From contig JAHDXX010000018.1 in the NCBI GenBank assembly GCA_023384025.1, forward strand, positions 1-22,405: 22,405 bases of DNA, read 5' to 3'. The notes under the pieces were generated by a model. That model did not search any database. It worked only from the letters and a program-made list of their open reading frames with translations, and had not been told where the DNA came from. The stretch is from Sphingomonadaceae bacterium (GTDB lineage Bacteria; Pseudomonadota; Alphaproteobacteria; Sphingomonadales; Sphingomonadaceae). The translations under genes and the position numbers were made by a program. This document shows, one piece after another, positions 6,335-13,554 of this stretch; within the stretch, counting starts at the first letter, position 1; the number at the start of each line of letters is the position of its first letter.

Positions 6335-6919
6335 ATGGGCAAGCGACTGGTGGAGGATTGCCTCACCCTCGATCTTGCTTGGCTTATGCGGCTAGCGTCG
6401 ATCCGAGCGGGACAGGCGGGTAACGGGGAAGTCAAATGGACGGTGGACGGGGAAGCTCTCGGCTCGCTTTGCTTTCGGCTGGATTTGCGGGCGACCGAAA
6501 CCGCGCGGCTGATCTTACGCTACGCCCTTGAAACGCCAGAGGGCAAGCGGACGCCCATGCGGCAGGTGATCGCGCTTACAACCCTGCCCCAACATCTTGG
6601 CGGGTATCGCTGGTGGCTGCGCTGCCCGGTAACGGGTGAGCGGGCACGGGTGCTGTATTTGCCGCCGGACGGGGACCGCTTCGCCAGTCGGAAGGCTTGG
6701 GGGCTGGCCTATCGAGTGGAGCGGTTAAAGCGCTTCGACCGGCCATTTGAAAAGCTGTTTCGCGCACAGCAGCGGCTTGGCAATGGGCAGGGGTTGGGGC
6801 TGGCGGTGCAGCGGCCAAAGGGTATGTGGCGGCGGACTTTTGCCCGGCATGTCGCTGCCCTTGAGCAACGCGATCTTGCCTGTGTCGAGCAGATCACCGC
6901 CTTTGTCAAAAGAGGCTGA
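6335..6919 (+). CDS. Hypothetical protein with a degenerate zinc-ribbon-like segment
   Basis: A 194-aa protein of unknown function. I start it at ATG 6335, which has GGAGG six bases upstream; the ATG at 6293 lacks a ribosome site. The centre reads YRWWLRCP, then G-ERARVLYLPPDGDRFASRKAWGLAYRVER. From memory, related island proteins have the pattern WWF-C-P...LYLPpgg..F.CR.C..L.Y, a small zinc-ribbon-like region; here only one of the expected Cys remains (RCP) and the second pair reads ASRKAW. The protein is rich in Arg and Trp, which suits nucleic-acid binding. It is the only element gene on the plus strand and lies next to attL, with possible arm sites in its promoter. Function is not recognisable. 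Confidence 0.75.
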   Translation: MGKRLVEDCLTLDLAWLMRLASIRAGQAGNGEVKWTVDGEALGSLCFRLDLRATETARLILRYALETPEGKRTPMRQVIALTTLPQHLGGYRWWLRCPVTGERARVLYLPPDGDRFASRKAWGLAYRVERLKRFDRPFEKLFRAQQRLGNGQGLGLAVQRPKGMWRRTFARHVAALEQRDLACVEQITAFVKRG

Positions 6920-7046
6920 TGGGGCCCCGTTCCAAGACCACCCCAACCCTACCGGGGGGATACCTTGCTGGCCTTTGGGTCGGACTGGTCCGATTGGACA
7001 CGCGGGATCGATTCCAATTTTTTGGTTGGTCGCTGACTCGGCCCGG

Positions 7047-7760
7047 CTAATAGTAAACGGATGAACCACAATAGAGTGCGGAACCCCCAACGATTTCCTC
7101 TATTCCGATACCGACCGAGACTTCGCCCGGTCCGGTATACTTGCGGAACTCGCCAACAGGCGGCAGATTGAAACCCGCGTCATTCAGGGTCGAGCGCACA
7201 GGTGCAGGCGGGTCGGAAAAACGAATTTGATATTCCCAGAAGCTAGATTCTTCCATGCGGCGCACCCGGATTGAACCTACCTTTAGACCGTGCCAAGTCC
7301 CCCTCATCGCAAGAGTAGCTTCATTATCTCGAATGTTCCGGCCCGGCCCTTGATCGACCGTCCGAGTGAACGCCGGAGTCGAAGTCCCGAAGCCATGAAT
7401 CTTTACCGGTGGGCCGCGCCGACCTACGTAGTCTGGCGGATCGAAAAGTATCAAATTCTCGAAGAGTGCCTCTGTCTCCGGAGACATCTGACAGCTCTTG
7501 GGGTCTGTGAAGCTCAACATTTTGTCCAATTCGACTCGATATAGATTGGAAGGCCGGATGCTCTCCGATTCAGCGATGTCAGATTGCGAGGTTCTAGTCA
7601 TATCGTTGAAAAACAATAATATGAGGCCCGCACCAACAATCAGTACCGCCAAACCAACAAAAATACCCACCAACGCGGCTGCTAATTCCAATACCTCAGG
7701 AACGAGCGCGATCAATATCAAGGCCAGAAGTATGGCGATAATCACCAGCACCGCGAACAT
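7047..7760 (-). CDS. Hypothetical membrane-anchored protein
   Basis: A 237-aa protein whose N-terminus contains two hydrophobic segments (about 2-22 and 27-52) with a short link, VPEVLELA, so a helical-hairpin anchor is likely. A polar domain of about 185 residues follows with no family I recognise. It ends in an unusual tail, GSALYCGSSVYY. The ATG at 7760 is preceded by GGGAGGG four bases away; a TTG four codons upstream is possible but sits on that ribosome site. Codon use is less GC-rich than the host flanks. It is the last gene of the minus-strand series in the element, 210 bp after the primase gene, and could be cargo such as an exclusion or defence protein; that is speculation. Confidence 0.75.
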   Translation of the reverse strand: MFAVLVIIAILLALILIALVPEVLELAAALVGIFVGLAVLIVGAGLILLFFNDMTRTSQSDIAESESIRPSNLYRVELDKMLSFTDPKSCQMSPETEALFENLILFDPPDYVGRRGPPVKIHGFGTSTPAFTRTVDQGPGRNIRDNEATLAMRGTWHGLKVGSIRVRRMEESSFWEYQIRFSDPPAPVRSTLNDAGFNLPPVGEFRKYTGPGEVSVGIGIEEIVGGSALYCGSSVYY

Positions 7761-7891
7761 ATGCCCTCCCAAGATTCATAAAAGGCACGAGCAGGCGAAC
7801 TGCCTTCCCCGTTTGAATGATACCTCCAGGCTATTTCCAGCGCCTTAAGATGACTTATCCGGCAGTGGCAACAAGAGCGCCAGCACCACTA

Positions 7892-7913
7892 CGCCACCCT
7901 AAAGGGGGTGGCG
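7892..7913. terminator. Hairpin downstream of the primase gene
   Basis: CGCCACCC (7892-7899), loop of six, GGGTGGCG (7906-7913): a perfect eight-base stem about 60 bases past the primase stop (read on the minus strand). There is no T-run, so it is a weak terminator candidate or part of a replication or regulatory site. Confidence 0.35.
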
Positions 7914-7970
7914 CAGGTGTCGCATTGGCGCAGCCGGGGGTTTGCGGCGGTGCGGCGCGCCAGCGCTGCG

Positions 7971-9980
7971 TCACCATTCAGAAGTGTCGCACAATTCCCC
8001 TACTTGCTCGCCCACTACGATGAAATCGCGCATGTGGCGGTTTGCGTCTTTTCGCTGCTCGGTGCGAAGCTGCCCCTTGGAAAGCATGTCCCCGAGAAGC
8101 GCCTTTACACGCCGCTTGTCGCCCGGATCGTCTAGGTCCGCGCCGATCACCATGGCGATGGCAATCCCGGCCCAAGCCCTTGCGGTGATATTCGCCCGCC
8201 ATTCGCCCGAAGCAATCTCGGCCAGAATTATCGCCCGCACGTCATCGCCGAAATTCACGGTCAATTCCGGCGGAACCCAGCGTTCGATCACCGCCACGCT
8301 GTCGCCCCCTGCCGGCCCACCGTTGGCAAGGTCCACGGACACCAGCCGATACCAGTCGCCCTTCCCGGCTGGTGCGCGGTTTGCCTTGTCGTTGCCGACC
8401 CGGATGTAGCTGCGGCGATCGTCGTCCGCGATGCCCAAGCGGGCGGCTTCCGACTTTTCCATGCGATTGAGAACCAGAACTGTGCGGGCGGCGTTGCCAA
8501 GCGCGCTGGCGCCCCTCGCCGCCTCGGCGTCAACCTGCTGGCCGCCCTGCTTGCGGCTGTGGTGAACGAGAACAATGCTGCAATTCGCCTCGCGCGCGAC
8601 GCTCGCCCAGCGCTTGGCGATAGCGTCAATCTGGCCGTTGTCGTTTTCTTCCGCCCGATGGCTCGATACGAAGGGATCGACAATCAGCACGTCGATCCTG
8701 CGGGCGCGGATTTCGGCCACGAGTGCGGCGTTGACGGGTTCGTGGATCACGAAACCTTCCCGGCTTTTCGTTGCCGTGCAAAGGTTCGATCCGGCGTCAT
8801 TCACGAAAAGACGATCCGTGAAGCCACCGGCGACGTTGTGATGGAGGAAGCAGGAATAAATCTGACGGTCCAACTCGTCGCGATCATCTTCCAGATTCCA
8901 CAGCCAGACCCGCTGCGGACCACCCCAGACTGTCTTGCCCAGGAAATCCAGTCCGGACGCGAGCGACAAGGCGGTGGCCACCATAAAGGAGCTTTTGCCG
9001 GTGCCTCCGGGCGCGATCAGCGTCGTGACCGTTCCCCGCATCAGCCAATAACCTAACAACCACGGGCGCGGGGGAATCTCAAAGGACTCCGGCAGGACAT
9101 AGGGAACCGCGGCGATGCACTGTTCGGACGGCACAGCCTCAACAGCCAAATTCCCGGCGACGTTGCTGGCGGGGTTAATCCAGCCCAGTGTCTGGGCCTT
9201 CGCAAATACGGATCGATAACCCGTCCCGGTCGGCGCGAAACTCTCCCATTTGCGTGCTGCCTCGCCGGGATCGAATTTCGACGATGTGCCGGACCAATCC
9301 AGCCAAAGACCGCGCCCAGTGTCGCCGAGCGGCTTTAGGGCGTGCCCTATCTCGATCCAAAGGGCATAATCATCGGAGCGCATGTGGTTGAGCGCCGACC
9401 GGAGATCAGCCACGGTTTGCGCCGATACCTGCACAATGGCTCCCGTCTTGTTCGCATTGGAGACGCGGTCAGACAGTGCCTTTGTGGACAGCGCATGATG
9501 GTGGCGGGCCAATTCCTTTTCAACATGATCCGCAAGGCAGACCACGCCGCCATCGCGAATCTTATTTCCAGTGAACGTGAAAAATCGACCGGCCGCATAC
9601 GCTTCGATTCCGCTGCCGTTCGATCCCAGAGTGCGAAAATGGCGCCCGTAACCGATGGCGTGAACGCCCTGGTCGCTGGGGCTCGTTTCGACATAGCCCG
9701 GCAGCGCATCGACCAATACCGCAAGCAAATTATCCTCTATCGCGTCGAAATCTACGCCCTGCCAATGCCCGCCTTCCCCGTCCGGCCCCAAAGCGAAGCC
9801 GAGACGCCAGCCGGGGCCGCATTGCAGCAGCGCCATCTTGGCTTCATTGTGGGTTGCGAGGCGCGCTAAATCTTCGGGCGTATCGAGGGCGCCGCGCCGA
9901 TTGGTGCCGTCGATGTAGTGCGGCACCTTTCCCGGCGATGCGAGCAGCCAACGGCGGACGCCCTTCATCCTCCCAAGCAT
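7971..9980 (-). CDS. Primase-polymerase / RepA-like helicase of the integrated element
   Basis: A 669-aa replication protein. The N-terminal part (about 1-160) has features of NrS-1-like primase-polymerases: WQGVDFDA (74-80) supplying the acidic DxD pair, SPSDQGVHAIGYG (100-112) and IEAYAAGRFFTFTG (125-138). A PriCT_2-like linker follows (about 190-267: MRSDDYALWIEIGHAL, then WSGTSSKFDP and WESF). The C-terminal part is a RecA-fold ATPase of the AAA_25/RepA type: Walker A APGGTGKSS (323-331), Walker B DVLIVDP (430-436) and VHHSRK (472-477). It should prime and unwind the excised element. The ATG at 9980 overlaps the preceding stop as TGATG; a GTG at 9983 is an alternative. It is the third gene of a tightly coupled alpA-85aa-primase operon. 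Confidence 0.85.
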   Translation of the reverse strand: MLGRMKGVRRWLLASPGKVPHYIDGTNRRGALDTPEDLARLATHNEAKMALLQCGPGWRLGFALGPDGEGGHWQGVDFDAIEDNLLAVLVDALPGYVETSPSDQGVHAIGYGRHFRTLGSNGSGIEAYAAGRFFTFTGNKIRDGGVVCLADHVEKELARHHHALSTKALSDRVSNANKTGAIVQVSAQTVADLRSALNHMRSDDYALWIEIGHALKPLGDTGRGLWLDWSGTSSKFDPGEAARKWESFAPTGTGYRSVFAKAQTLGWINPASNVAGNLAVEAVPSEQCIAAVPYVLPESFEIPPRPWLLGYWLMRGTVTTLIAPGGTGKSSFMVATALSLASGLDFLGKTVWGGPQRVWLWNLEDDRDELDRQIYSCFLHHNVAGGFTDRLFVNDAGSNLCTATKSREGFVIHEPVNAALVAEIRARRIDVLIVDPFVSSHRAEENDNGQIDAIAKRWASVAREANCSIVLVHHSRKQGGQQVDAEAARGASALGNAARTVLVLNRMEKSEAARLGIADDDRRSYIRVGNDKANRAPAGKGDWYRLVSVDLANGGPAGGDSVAVIERWVPPELTVNFGDDVRAIILAEIASGEWRANITARAWAGIAIAMVIGADLDDPGDKRRVKALLGDMLSKGQLRTEQRKDANRHMRDFIVVGEQVGELCDTSEW

Positions 9981-10237
9981 CACTGCCGACCCTTGGAGGA
10001 AGCATCGCGGTAAGCCCTATTCCATTGTTCCACGTCATCAAAGAATTTCCAGCCGGTCATGTGGCGGGCCGGCTGGACGATGCTGTTGGTCGGCTCGTCG
10101 GTAAAGGCGCTGAATAGCTGGCAAAGGAAATACCCAGGTTCCAGACAATCCAAAATTTCCCCATGGAAACCGAGATGCCCTTCATCGTCGAAGGTCAGGA
10201 AATATTGACCGATAAGATTGCCGTCCGCACCATTCAT
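9980..10237 (-). CDS. Hypothetical 85-aa protein of the replication operon
   Basis: A short acidic-to-neutral protein with two Cys (DCLEPGYFLCQLF) and an aromatic-rich C-terminal half (WKFFDDVEQWNRAYRD). No family is recognised. The ATG at 10237 overlaps the stop of the AlpA-like gene (ATGA) and is preceded by GAGGTG; its own TGA overlaps the primase ATG by one base. Translational coupling on both sides implies a fixed ratio with AlpA and the primase, so a role in excision or replication control is likely but unproven. The open frame continues 51 codons upstream, inside the AlpA gene; that part is not counted. Confidence 0.75.
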   Translation of the reverse strand: MNGADGNLIGQYFLTFDDEGHLGFHGEILDCLEPGYFLCQLFSAFTDEPTNSIVQPARHMTGWKFFDDVEQWNRAYRDASSKGRQ

Positions 10238-10431
10238 CGCAACACCTCGCTCGTGGAGCGGGTCAGCCGGGCGGCAAGCCAAGCGTCCAGATCGGAGCGC
10301 CGATAGCGCACAGCACCGCCGAGTTTGAGATAGGCCGGACCGCCCCCTGTAATGCGGAAGCGCTCGAGCGTTGGTTTGCCGAGGCGGCAATAAGTCGCTG
10401 CCTCCTTGGTGGTGAGAATGTCTGTAACCAT
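10234..10431 (-). CDS. AlpA-like / excisionase-family helix-turn-helix protein
   Basis: A 65-aa DNA-binding protein of the MerR-like HTH_17/AlpA class. The pattern is typical: LTTKEAATYCRLGKPTLERFRITGGGPAYLKLGGAVRYRRSDLDAWL, with a helix-turn-helix at about 7-25 and the wing R-Y-R-x-x-D-L-D-x-W-L at about 42-51. In P4-like elements AlpA activates int or serves as recombination directionality factor. The start ATG has a strong GGAGGAGGG site six bases upstream. It is the first gene of the operon that runs into the 85-aa protein and the primase. The 65-bp gap before it must hold the operon promoter, for which I see no convincing -35/-10. Confidence 0.88.
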   Translation of the reverse strand: MVTDILTTKEAATYCRLGKPTLERFRITGGGPAYLKLGGAVRYRRSDLDAWLAARLTRSTSEVLR

Positions 10432-10496
10432 CGGAACCCTCCTCCTATTGTTGGGCGGGTTCTCTATTGATCTGATTCAAGCGAGCCGTGGTGGGG

Positions 10497-11201
10497 TTAT
10501 TCGATTGGCTCGATACCGGGAATAACAACATCGTCCTTCAAGTTATTACGGGCCGTTTCTAGAACTTCCACCAGATTTGGAGTCGCTTTTTCTCCGAAGG
10601 CGAGACCCATCATAAGCTGGAAAAAGATCATGAACCTTGTAGGATTTCGCCACTGGTCGATTGCTGACGCCTTGTTTACTGTGGCCGCTTCACCGAAAGC
10701 GTCAGTAAATATCGGAATTAGCGTCTCCGCTCGCCAAATGCGCAGCCTCTTTCTCTCATGATCCCGCCACTTGTGCGACTGCACTTCTACGCTCGCGGAA
10801 GCCGTTTGGAGAAAATCAGCGAGGAAATAAATTTCGGAAGTGATTTTACGAAATCGGTAATACCGACTATCTTTACTAAAAATGAATCCTATGAAATTTA
10901 CAAATCCATCAAGTTTGAACGATGTTTCAGTTAATTTTTGATCTACATAGTAGTTTAAATTTGAAATTTCATTGTGAAGATTTATTGCTACCTTCGATAA
11001 ATTTTCGAGTTTGTTCTGAATATCTGTATTTGACAACCGTTCTGGATCACAAATTTTAAGCGGAATTGTATTCGAGAGCGCTGTCCTGATCTCGGCGGCA
11101 AGAATCTCGTAGTCCCAGCCGTCTACAAAATTCAGTGGCAGGTCATCCAGCGCCGTTCTCACTGCTCCGCCGGTAACATGGGAGAGATCTCTTTCTCTCA
11201 C
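10497..11201 (-). CDS. Uncharacterised protein coupled to the integrase (AT-rich cargo gene)
   Basis: A 234-aa protein with no family I recognise. I choose the GTG at 11201, which overlaps the integrase stop as GTGA and has AAGGGGG upstream; the frame is open 27 codons further into the integrase gene but without reason to use it. The middle (about 60-140) is Asn/Ile/Lys/Tyr-rich, predicted helical, perhaps coiled-coil (LSNTDIQNKLENLSKVAINL), and its DNA is strikingly AT-rich against the GC-rich surroundings. A mildly hydrophobic stretch FVNFIGFIF may touch a membrane or be buried. The C-terminal third (WRAETLIPIFTDAFG, then FMIFFQLMMGLAFG) is helical. Composition suggests a different origin from the core of the element. 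Function unknown. Confidence 0.75.
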   Translation of the reverse strand: MRERDLSHVTGGAVRTALDDLPLNFVDGWDYEILAAEIRTALSNTIPLKICDPERLSNTDIQNKLENLSKVAINLHNEISNLNYYVDQKLTETSFKLDGFVNFIGFIFSKDSRYYRFRKITSEIYFLADFLQTASASVEVQSHKWRDHERKRLRIWRAETLIPIFTDAFGEAATVNKASAIDQWRNPTRFMIFFQLMMGLAFGEKATPNLVEVLETARNNLKDDVVIPGIEPIE

Positions 11202-12565
11202 GCCGCCCCCTTCGCTCGGTCGAGCGGCACAACGTTCCCCTTGTCGGCTGGCTTTGAAATATCTGCAATATGCCGCGCCCATGCAGCAAGCGCCGAGCGT
11301 TTTTCCTCTTTCCAGTCGTGACGCTGATAGATACCGGCAATGCCGCCCTTCGCTCCGCTGACGTGGTTGAGAACGGCCTCGGTAACTTCAAAGCGGATAC
11401 CAAGCCGCTGGAATCCGGTCGCCACCGACCGCCGCAAATCATGAATACGCCATGCGTCCAGCGCCTTGCCGTCGCGATCTTTCTTCACCTGCGCGTCCAG
11501 TGCATTCTTTGCCTTGGTAAAACCGCTGATCGGCGTCTGGCCGGTAGTGGTGAGCACGTAGCCCGTTTTTGGCCAATGCTCGATTTCTCGACCATCATCC
11601 CCCGCCTCGCCAACCTTTGCGAGCCGATCTAATTCTGCCTTGGCCTCGGGTGAAAGAGGAACGATGTGCGCGACGCCATTCTTTGCCCGGTCGGCTGGGA
11701 TGGTCCATGTCGCGGTCGCGCGATCCAATTCCGCCCAATTGATCGCCGCCACTTCGCTACGCCGCTGGCCCGTCAAAATCAGCAGGCGAAAAAATGAGCC
11801 AAACGGCTCGCTCAATTCGACCGTGCCTTTCCACAGTGCCGCAAGCTCGTCGTCTGTCAGCACCCTGTCGCGCGCCCTTGGCGCTTCTGGCTTCGCCATG
11901 TCGCTAAGTGGATTGCTGGGAATGTCGCCGCGCTTGCTAGCCCAGCCAAACAGGACGGATGCATAGGCAAAGACCGACCGTCGCATACCGCGCTGCTTGA
12001 CCGGAATTGCGTCGATGATGGGCTGTAGGTCGGCCCGGCCAATGTGGGGCATGGGTTTGCCCATGAGCTTTGGCTGGAGGTGCTTATTGACCACCAGTCT
12101 TGCCATTCTCACGCTGGACGGTCGCCGGTCCTTTTCGTTTTCGTAGTGATCGAGCCAAAGCGCAGCGATCTTTTCAAAAGCAAGATCGCCTTCAAGACGT
12201 GCCCTCTCTTGCGCTTGGCGCTCGGCCTCATCTTTCGCCGCCCTTGCGGCTCCTTCTTGCTCCTTGGGGCAAATACCTTGCGACACAAGAGAGGCCAGAT
12301 ACTTAGCAGACTTGCGCGCTTGATCGGGCGTAAGGCTGCCGTGCTTGCCGATGGTGTAGCGCTTCGGCGGCGTCCGATCAGCCGCTCCTGGGCGTGAAAT
12401 GCGGTATTGGTAGACATATACCTTGCCGCCCGCTGGTGTAATCTTGAGGCCGAAACCGGAAATGTCTTCATCCCATATGAAGCGATCTTTGTCGGTCGGA
12501 TTGGCGTCATCGACCGTCCGCTTCCCGATTCTGACTGGCCGCTTTTCAATTGAATCTGTCGCCAC
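11198..12565 (-). CDS. Tyrosine site-specific integrase
   Basis: A 455-aa recombinase that inserts and excises the element at tRNA-Lys. The N-terminus (DKDRFIWDEDISGFGLKITPAGGKVYVYQYR) is the arm-binding DUF4102-like domain, then a SAM-like core-binding domain (about 130-225) and the catalytic domain. The catalytic set is complete: R268 in TGQRRSEV, K295 in DRAKNG, H375 and R378 in HDLRR, H401 in LNHVSG, and Y413 in GIYQRHD. I start it at GTG 12565, which has GGAGGT seven bases upstream; a TTG ten codons earlier overlaps the ribosome site. It lies about 150 bases from attR and reads inward. Its stop overlaps the next gene's GTG. The promoter carries two probable arm sites. Confidence 0.95.
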   Translation of the reverse strand: MATDSIEKRPVRIGKRTVDDANPTDKDRFIWDEDISGFGLKITPAGGKVYVYQYRISRPGAADRTPPKRYTIGKHGSLTPDQARKSAKYLASLVSQGICPKEQEGAARAAKDEAERQAQERARLEGDLAFEKIAALWLDHYENEKDRRPSSVRMARLVVNKHLQPKLMGKPMPHIGRADLQPIIDAIPVKQRGMRRSVFAYASVLFGWASKRGDIPSNPLSDMAKPEAPRARDRVLTDDELAALWKGTVELSEPFGSFFRLLILTGQRRSEVAAINWAELDRATATWTIPADRAKNGVAHIVPLSPEAKAELDRLAKVGEAGDDGREIEHWPKTGYVLTTTGQTPISGFTKAKNALDAQVKKDRDGKALDAWRIHDLRRSVATGFQRLGIRFEVTEAVLNHVSGAKGGIAGIYQRHDWKEEKRSALAAWARHIADISKPADKGNVVPLDRAKGAA

Positions 12566-12590
12566 CTGTCTGACCTCCGACTGTCGATCT

Positions 12591-12622
12591 AGCAATCAGA
12601 TAGTAAGCCACAGCAATCAGAT
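12591..12622. promoter_or_regulatory. Right-end integrase arm-type sites (two AGCAATCAGAT copies)
   Basis: AGCAATCAGAT at 12591-12601 and 12612-12622, 21 bp apart, about two helical turns, in the same orientation as the pair at the left end. They lie 94-125 bases inside attR and overlap the predicted integrase promoter. Binding by the integrase could both build the recombination complex and repress its own gene. Repeats are seen directly; function is inferred. Confidence 0.65.
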
Positions 12623-12628
12623 TTGCAA
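12600..12628 (-). promoter_or_regulatory. Predicted integrase promoter
   Basis: On the minus strand, TTGCAA (-35, at 12623-12628) is followed after 17 bases by TACTAT (-10, at 12600-12605), each matching the sigma-70 consensus at four of six positions. The spacer is largely one AGCAATCAGAT copy and the other copy overlaps the -10. A seven-base inverted repeat ATGAGAT/ATCTCAT at 12633-12662 lies just upstream and may be an activator or excisionase site. Confidence 0.45.
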
Positions 12629-12715
12629 TGACATGAGATGACGGGAGACTACATAATCTCATATTTATTGAGGTTTATGTGATGAAAAGCCCGCAACACC
12701 ATGGGTATTTTTCTA

Positions 12716-12762
12716 ACTTTTAATCAGCGGGTCACAGGTTCGAATCCTGTCGGGCTCACCAC
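12716..12762 (+). repeat. attR, 47-bp direct repeat (displaced tRNA-Lys 3' fragment)
   Basis: Exact copy of 6140-6186: the original chromosomal 3' half of tRNA-Lys left behind by integration. It lacks the 5' half and the promoter, so it is a non-functional tRNA remnant. It ends 15 bases before the cysQ stop codon, so before integration tRNA-Lys and cysQ were convergent neighbours. Confidence 0.95.
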
Positions 12763-12777
12763 GCTATTTGCTGAGGT

Positions 12778-13554
12778 TCACTGGTGTGAACCAGCAGACC
12801 TCCCACCCCGCCTCACTTCTTCAAGAACCCGGGCCGCCCATTCCGGGCGGCAGATCAGCAGATCGGGCATGTAGGTATCCGCCTGGTTGTAGACCAGTGT
12901 GCTGCCATCCATCCGCGTCGCGTGCAGACCGTGGGCCAGTGCGACCGCAACCGGAGCGCAGCTATCCCATTCGTATTGCCCGCCCGAATGGAGGTAGATT
13001 TCCGCCTCGCCGCGGACTACCGCCATCGCCTTGGCCCCGGCGCTGCCCATCGGCACCAGCTCCGCCCCGATCGCCTCAGCCACAGCAACCGCTTCCGCCG
13101 CAGGACGCGTGCGGCTGACCACCATGCGCGGGGTCTGCGCCATCGGGGGCAAGGGCGCAGGACGATCGCTGCGCAGAACCACGCCTTCTCCCAGCCCCGG
13201 CAAGGCCACCGCACCCAGTGTCGCCACGCCATCGACCGCGAGCGCGACGTGCACCGCCCAGTCGCTGCGTTCCTCGCCGTACTCGCGGGTGCCATCAACC
13301 GGGTCGACAATCCACACCCGCCGCTGGTCGAGCCGGGCGAGGTTGTCCTTTTCCTCCTCGCTCAGCAAGCCATCGTCAGGCCGCTGTGCGCGCAGGGCAT
13401 GGCAGAGGAATTCGTTCGCGGTCTTGTCGCCCGCAGTACCCAGCGCCTTGCCCCCAGGATCTTTGGCAAACATCCCGCTGGCGCGGACTTCCAGCAGCAG
13501 GCGGCCGGCAATGTGCGCGAGGTGCGCGGCGAGGTCGGCATCGGTCATGCTCAT
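12778..13554 (-). CDS. cysQ: CysQ, 3'(2'),5'-bisphosphate nucleotidase
   Basis: A 258-aa inositol-monophosphatase-superfamily enzyme that dephosphorylates PAP (and PAPS), removing the inhibitory by-product of sulfate assimilation. Metal-site motifs: LLSEEEKD (63-70), WIVDPVDGTREYGE (81-94) and GGQYEWDSCAPVA (191-203), the last with the W-D pair of motif B. The start ATG at 13554 overlaps the cysNC stop as ATGA, so it is translated with the operon. The 3' end lies beside attR of the integrated element; the coding sequence is not disturbed. Its place after cysD-cysNC supports the CysQ call over other members of the superfamily. Confidence 0.93.
   Translation of the reverse strand: MSMTDADLAAHLAHIAGRLLLEVRASGMFAKDPGGKALGTAGDKTANEFLCHALRAQRPDDGLLSEEEKDNLARLDQRRVWIVDPVDGTREYGEERSDWAVHVALAVDGVATLGAVALPGLGEGVVLRSDRPAPLPPMAQTPRMVVSRTRPAAEAVAVAEAIGAELVPMGSAGAKAMAVVRGEAEIYLHSGGQYEWDSCAPVAVALAHGLHATRMDGSTLVYNQADTYMPDLLICRPEWAARVLEEVRRGGRSAGSHQ

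Larger units (their letters stand above)
6140..12762. mobile_element. Integrative element in tRNA-Lys (satellite-like, about 6.6 kb)
   Basis: Bounded by a perfect 47-bp direct repeat of the tRNA-Lys 3' end. Contents, read from the right end on the minus strand: tyrosine integrase, an unknown 234-aa protein, AlpA-like HTH, an 85-aa protein, primase-polymerase/helicase and a membrane protein; at the left end a plus-strand 194-aa gene. Integrase next to the tRNA copy, AlpA and a primase/helicase is the core set of P4-like satellites and similar small replicating elements. No structural, packaging or conjugation gene is seen. Base composition differs locally from the flanks (AT-rich around 10850-11060). 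Outside the repeats the host genes folK and cysQ resume within about 15 bases. Confidence 0.93.

Noticed and set aside
12716..12762. A second tRNA-Lys gene
   Set aside because: Only the 3' 47 bases are present; there is no 5' acceptor strand or D-arm, so it is the attR remnant.
6140..12762. A prophage or integrative conjugative element
   Set aside because: No terminase, portal, capsid, tail, lysis, relaxase or type IV secretion gene is found; a satellite or minimal integrative element fits better.
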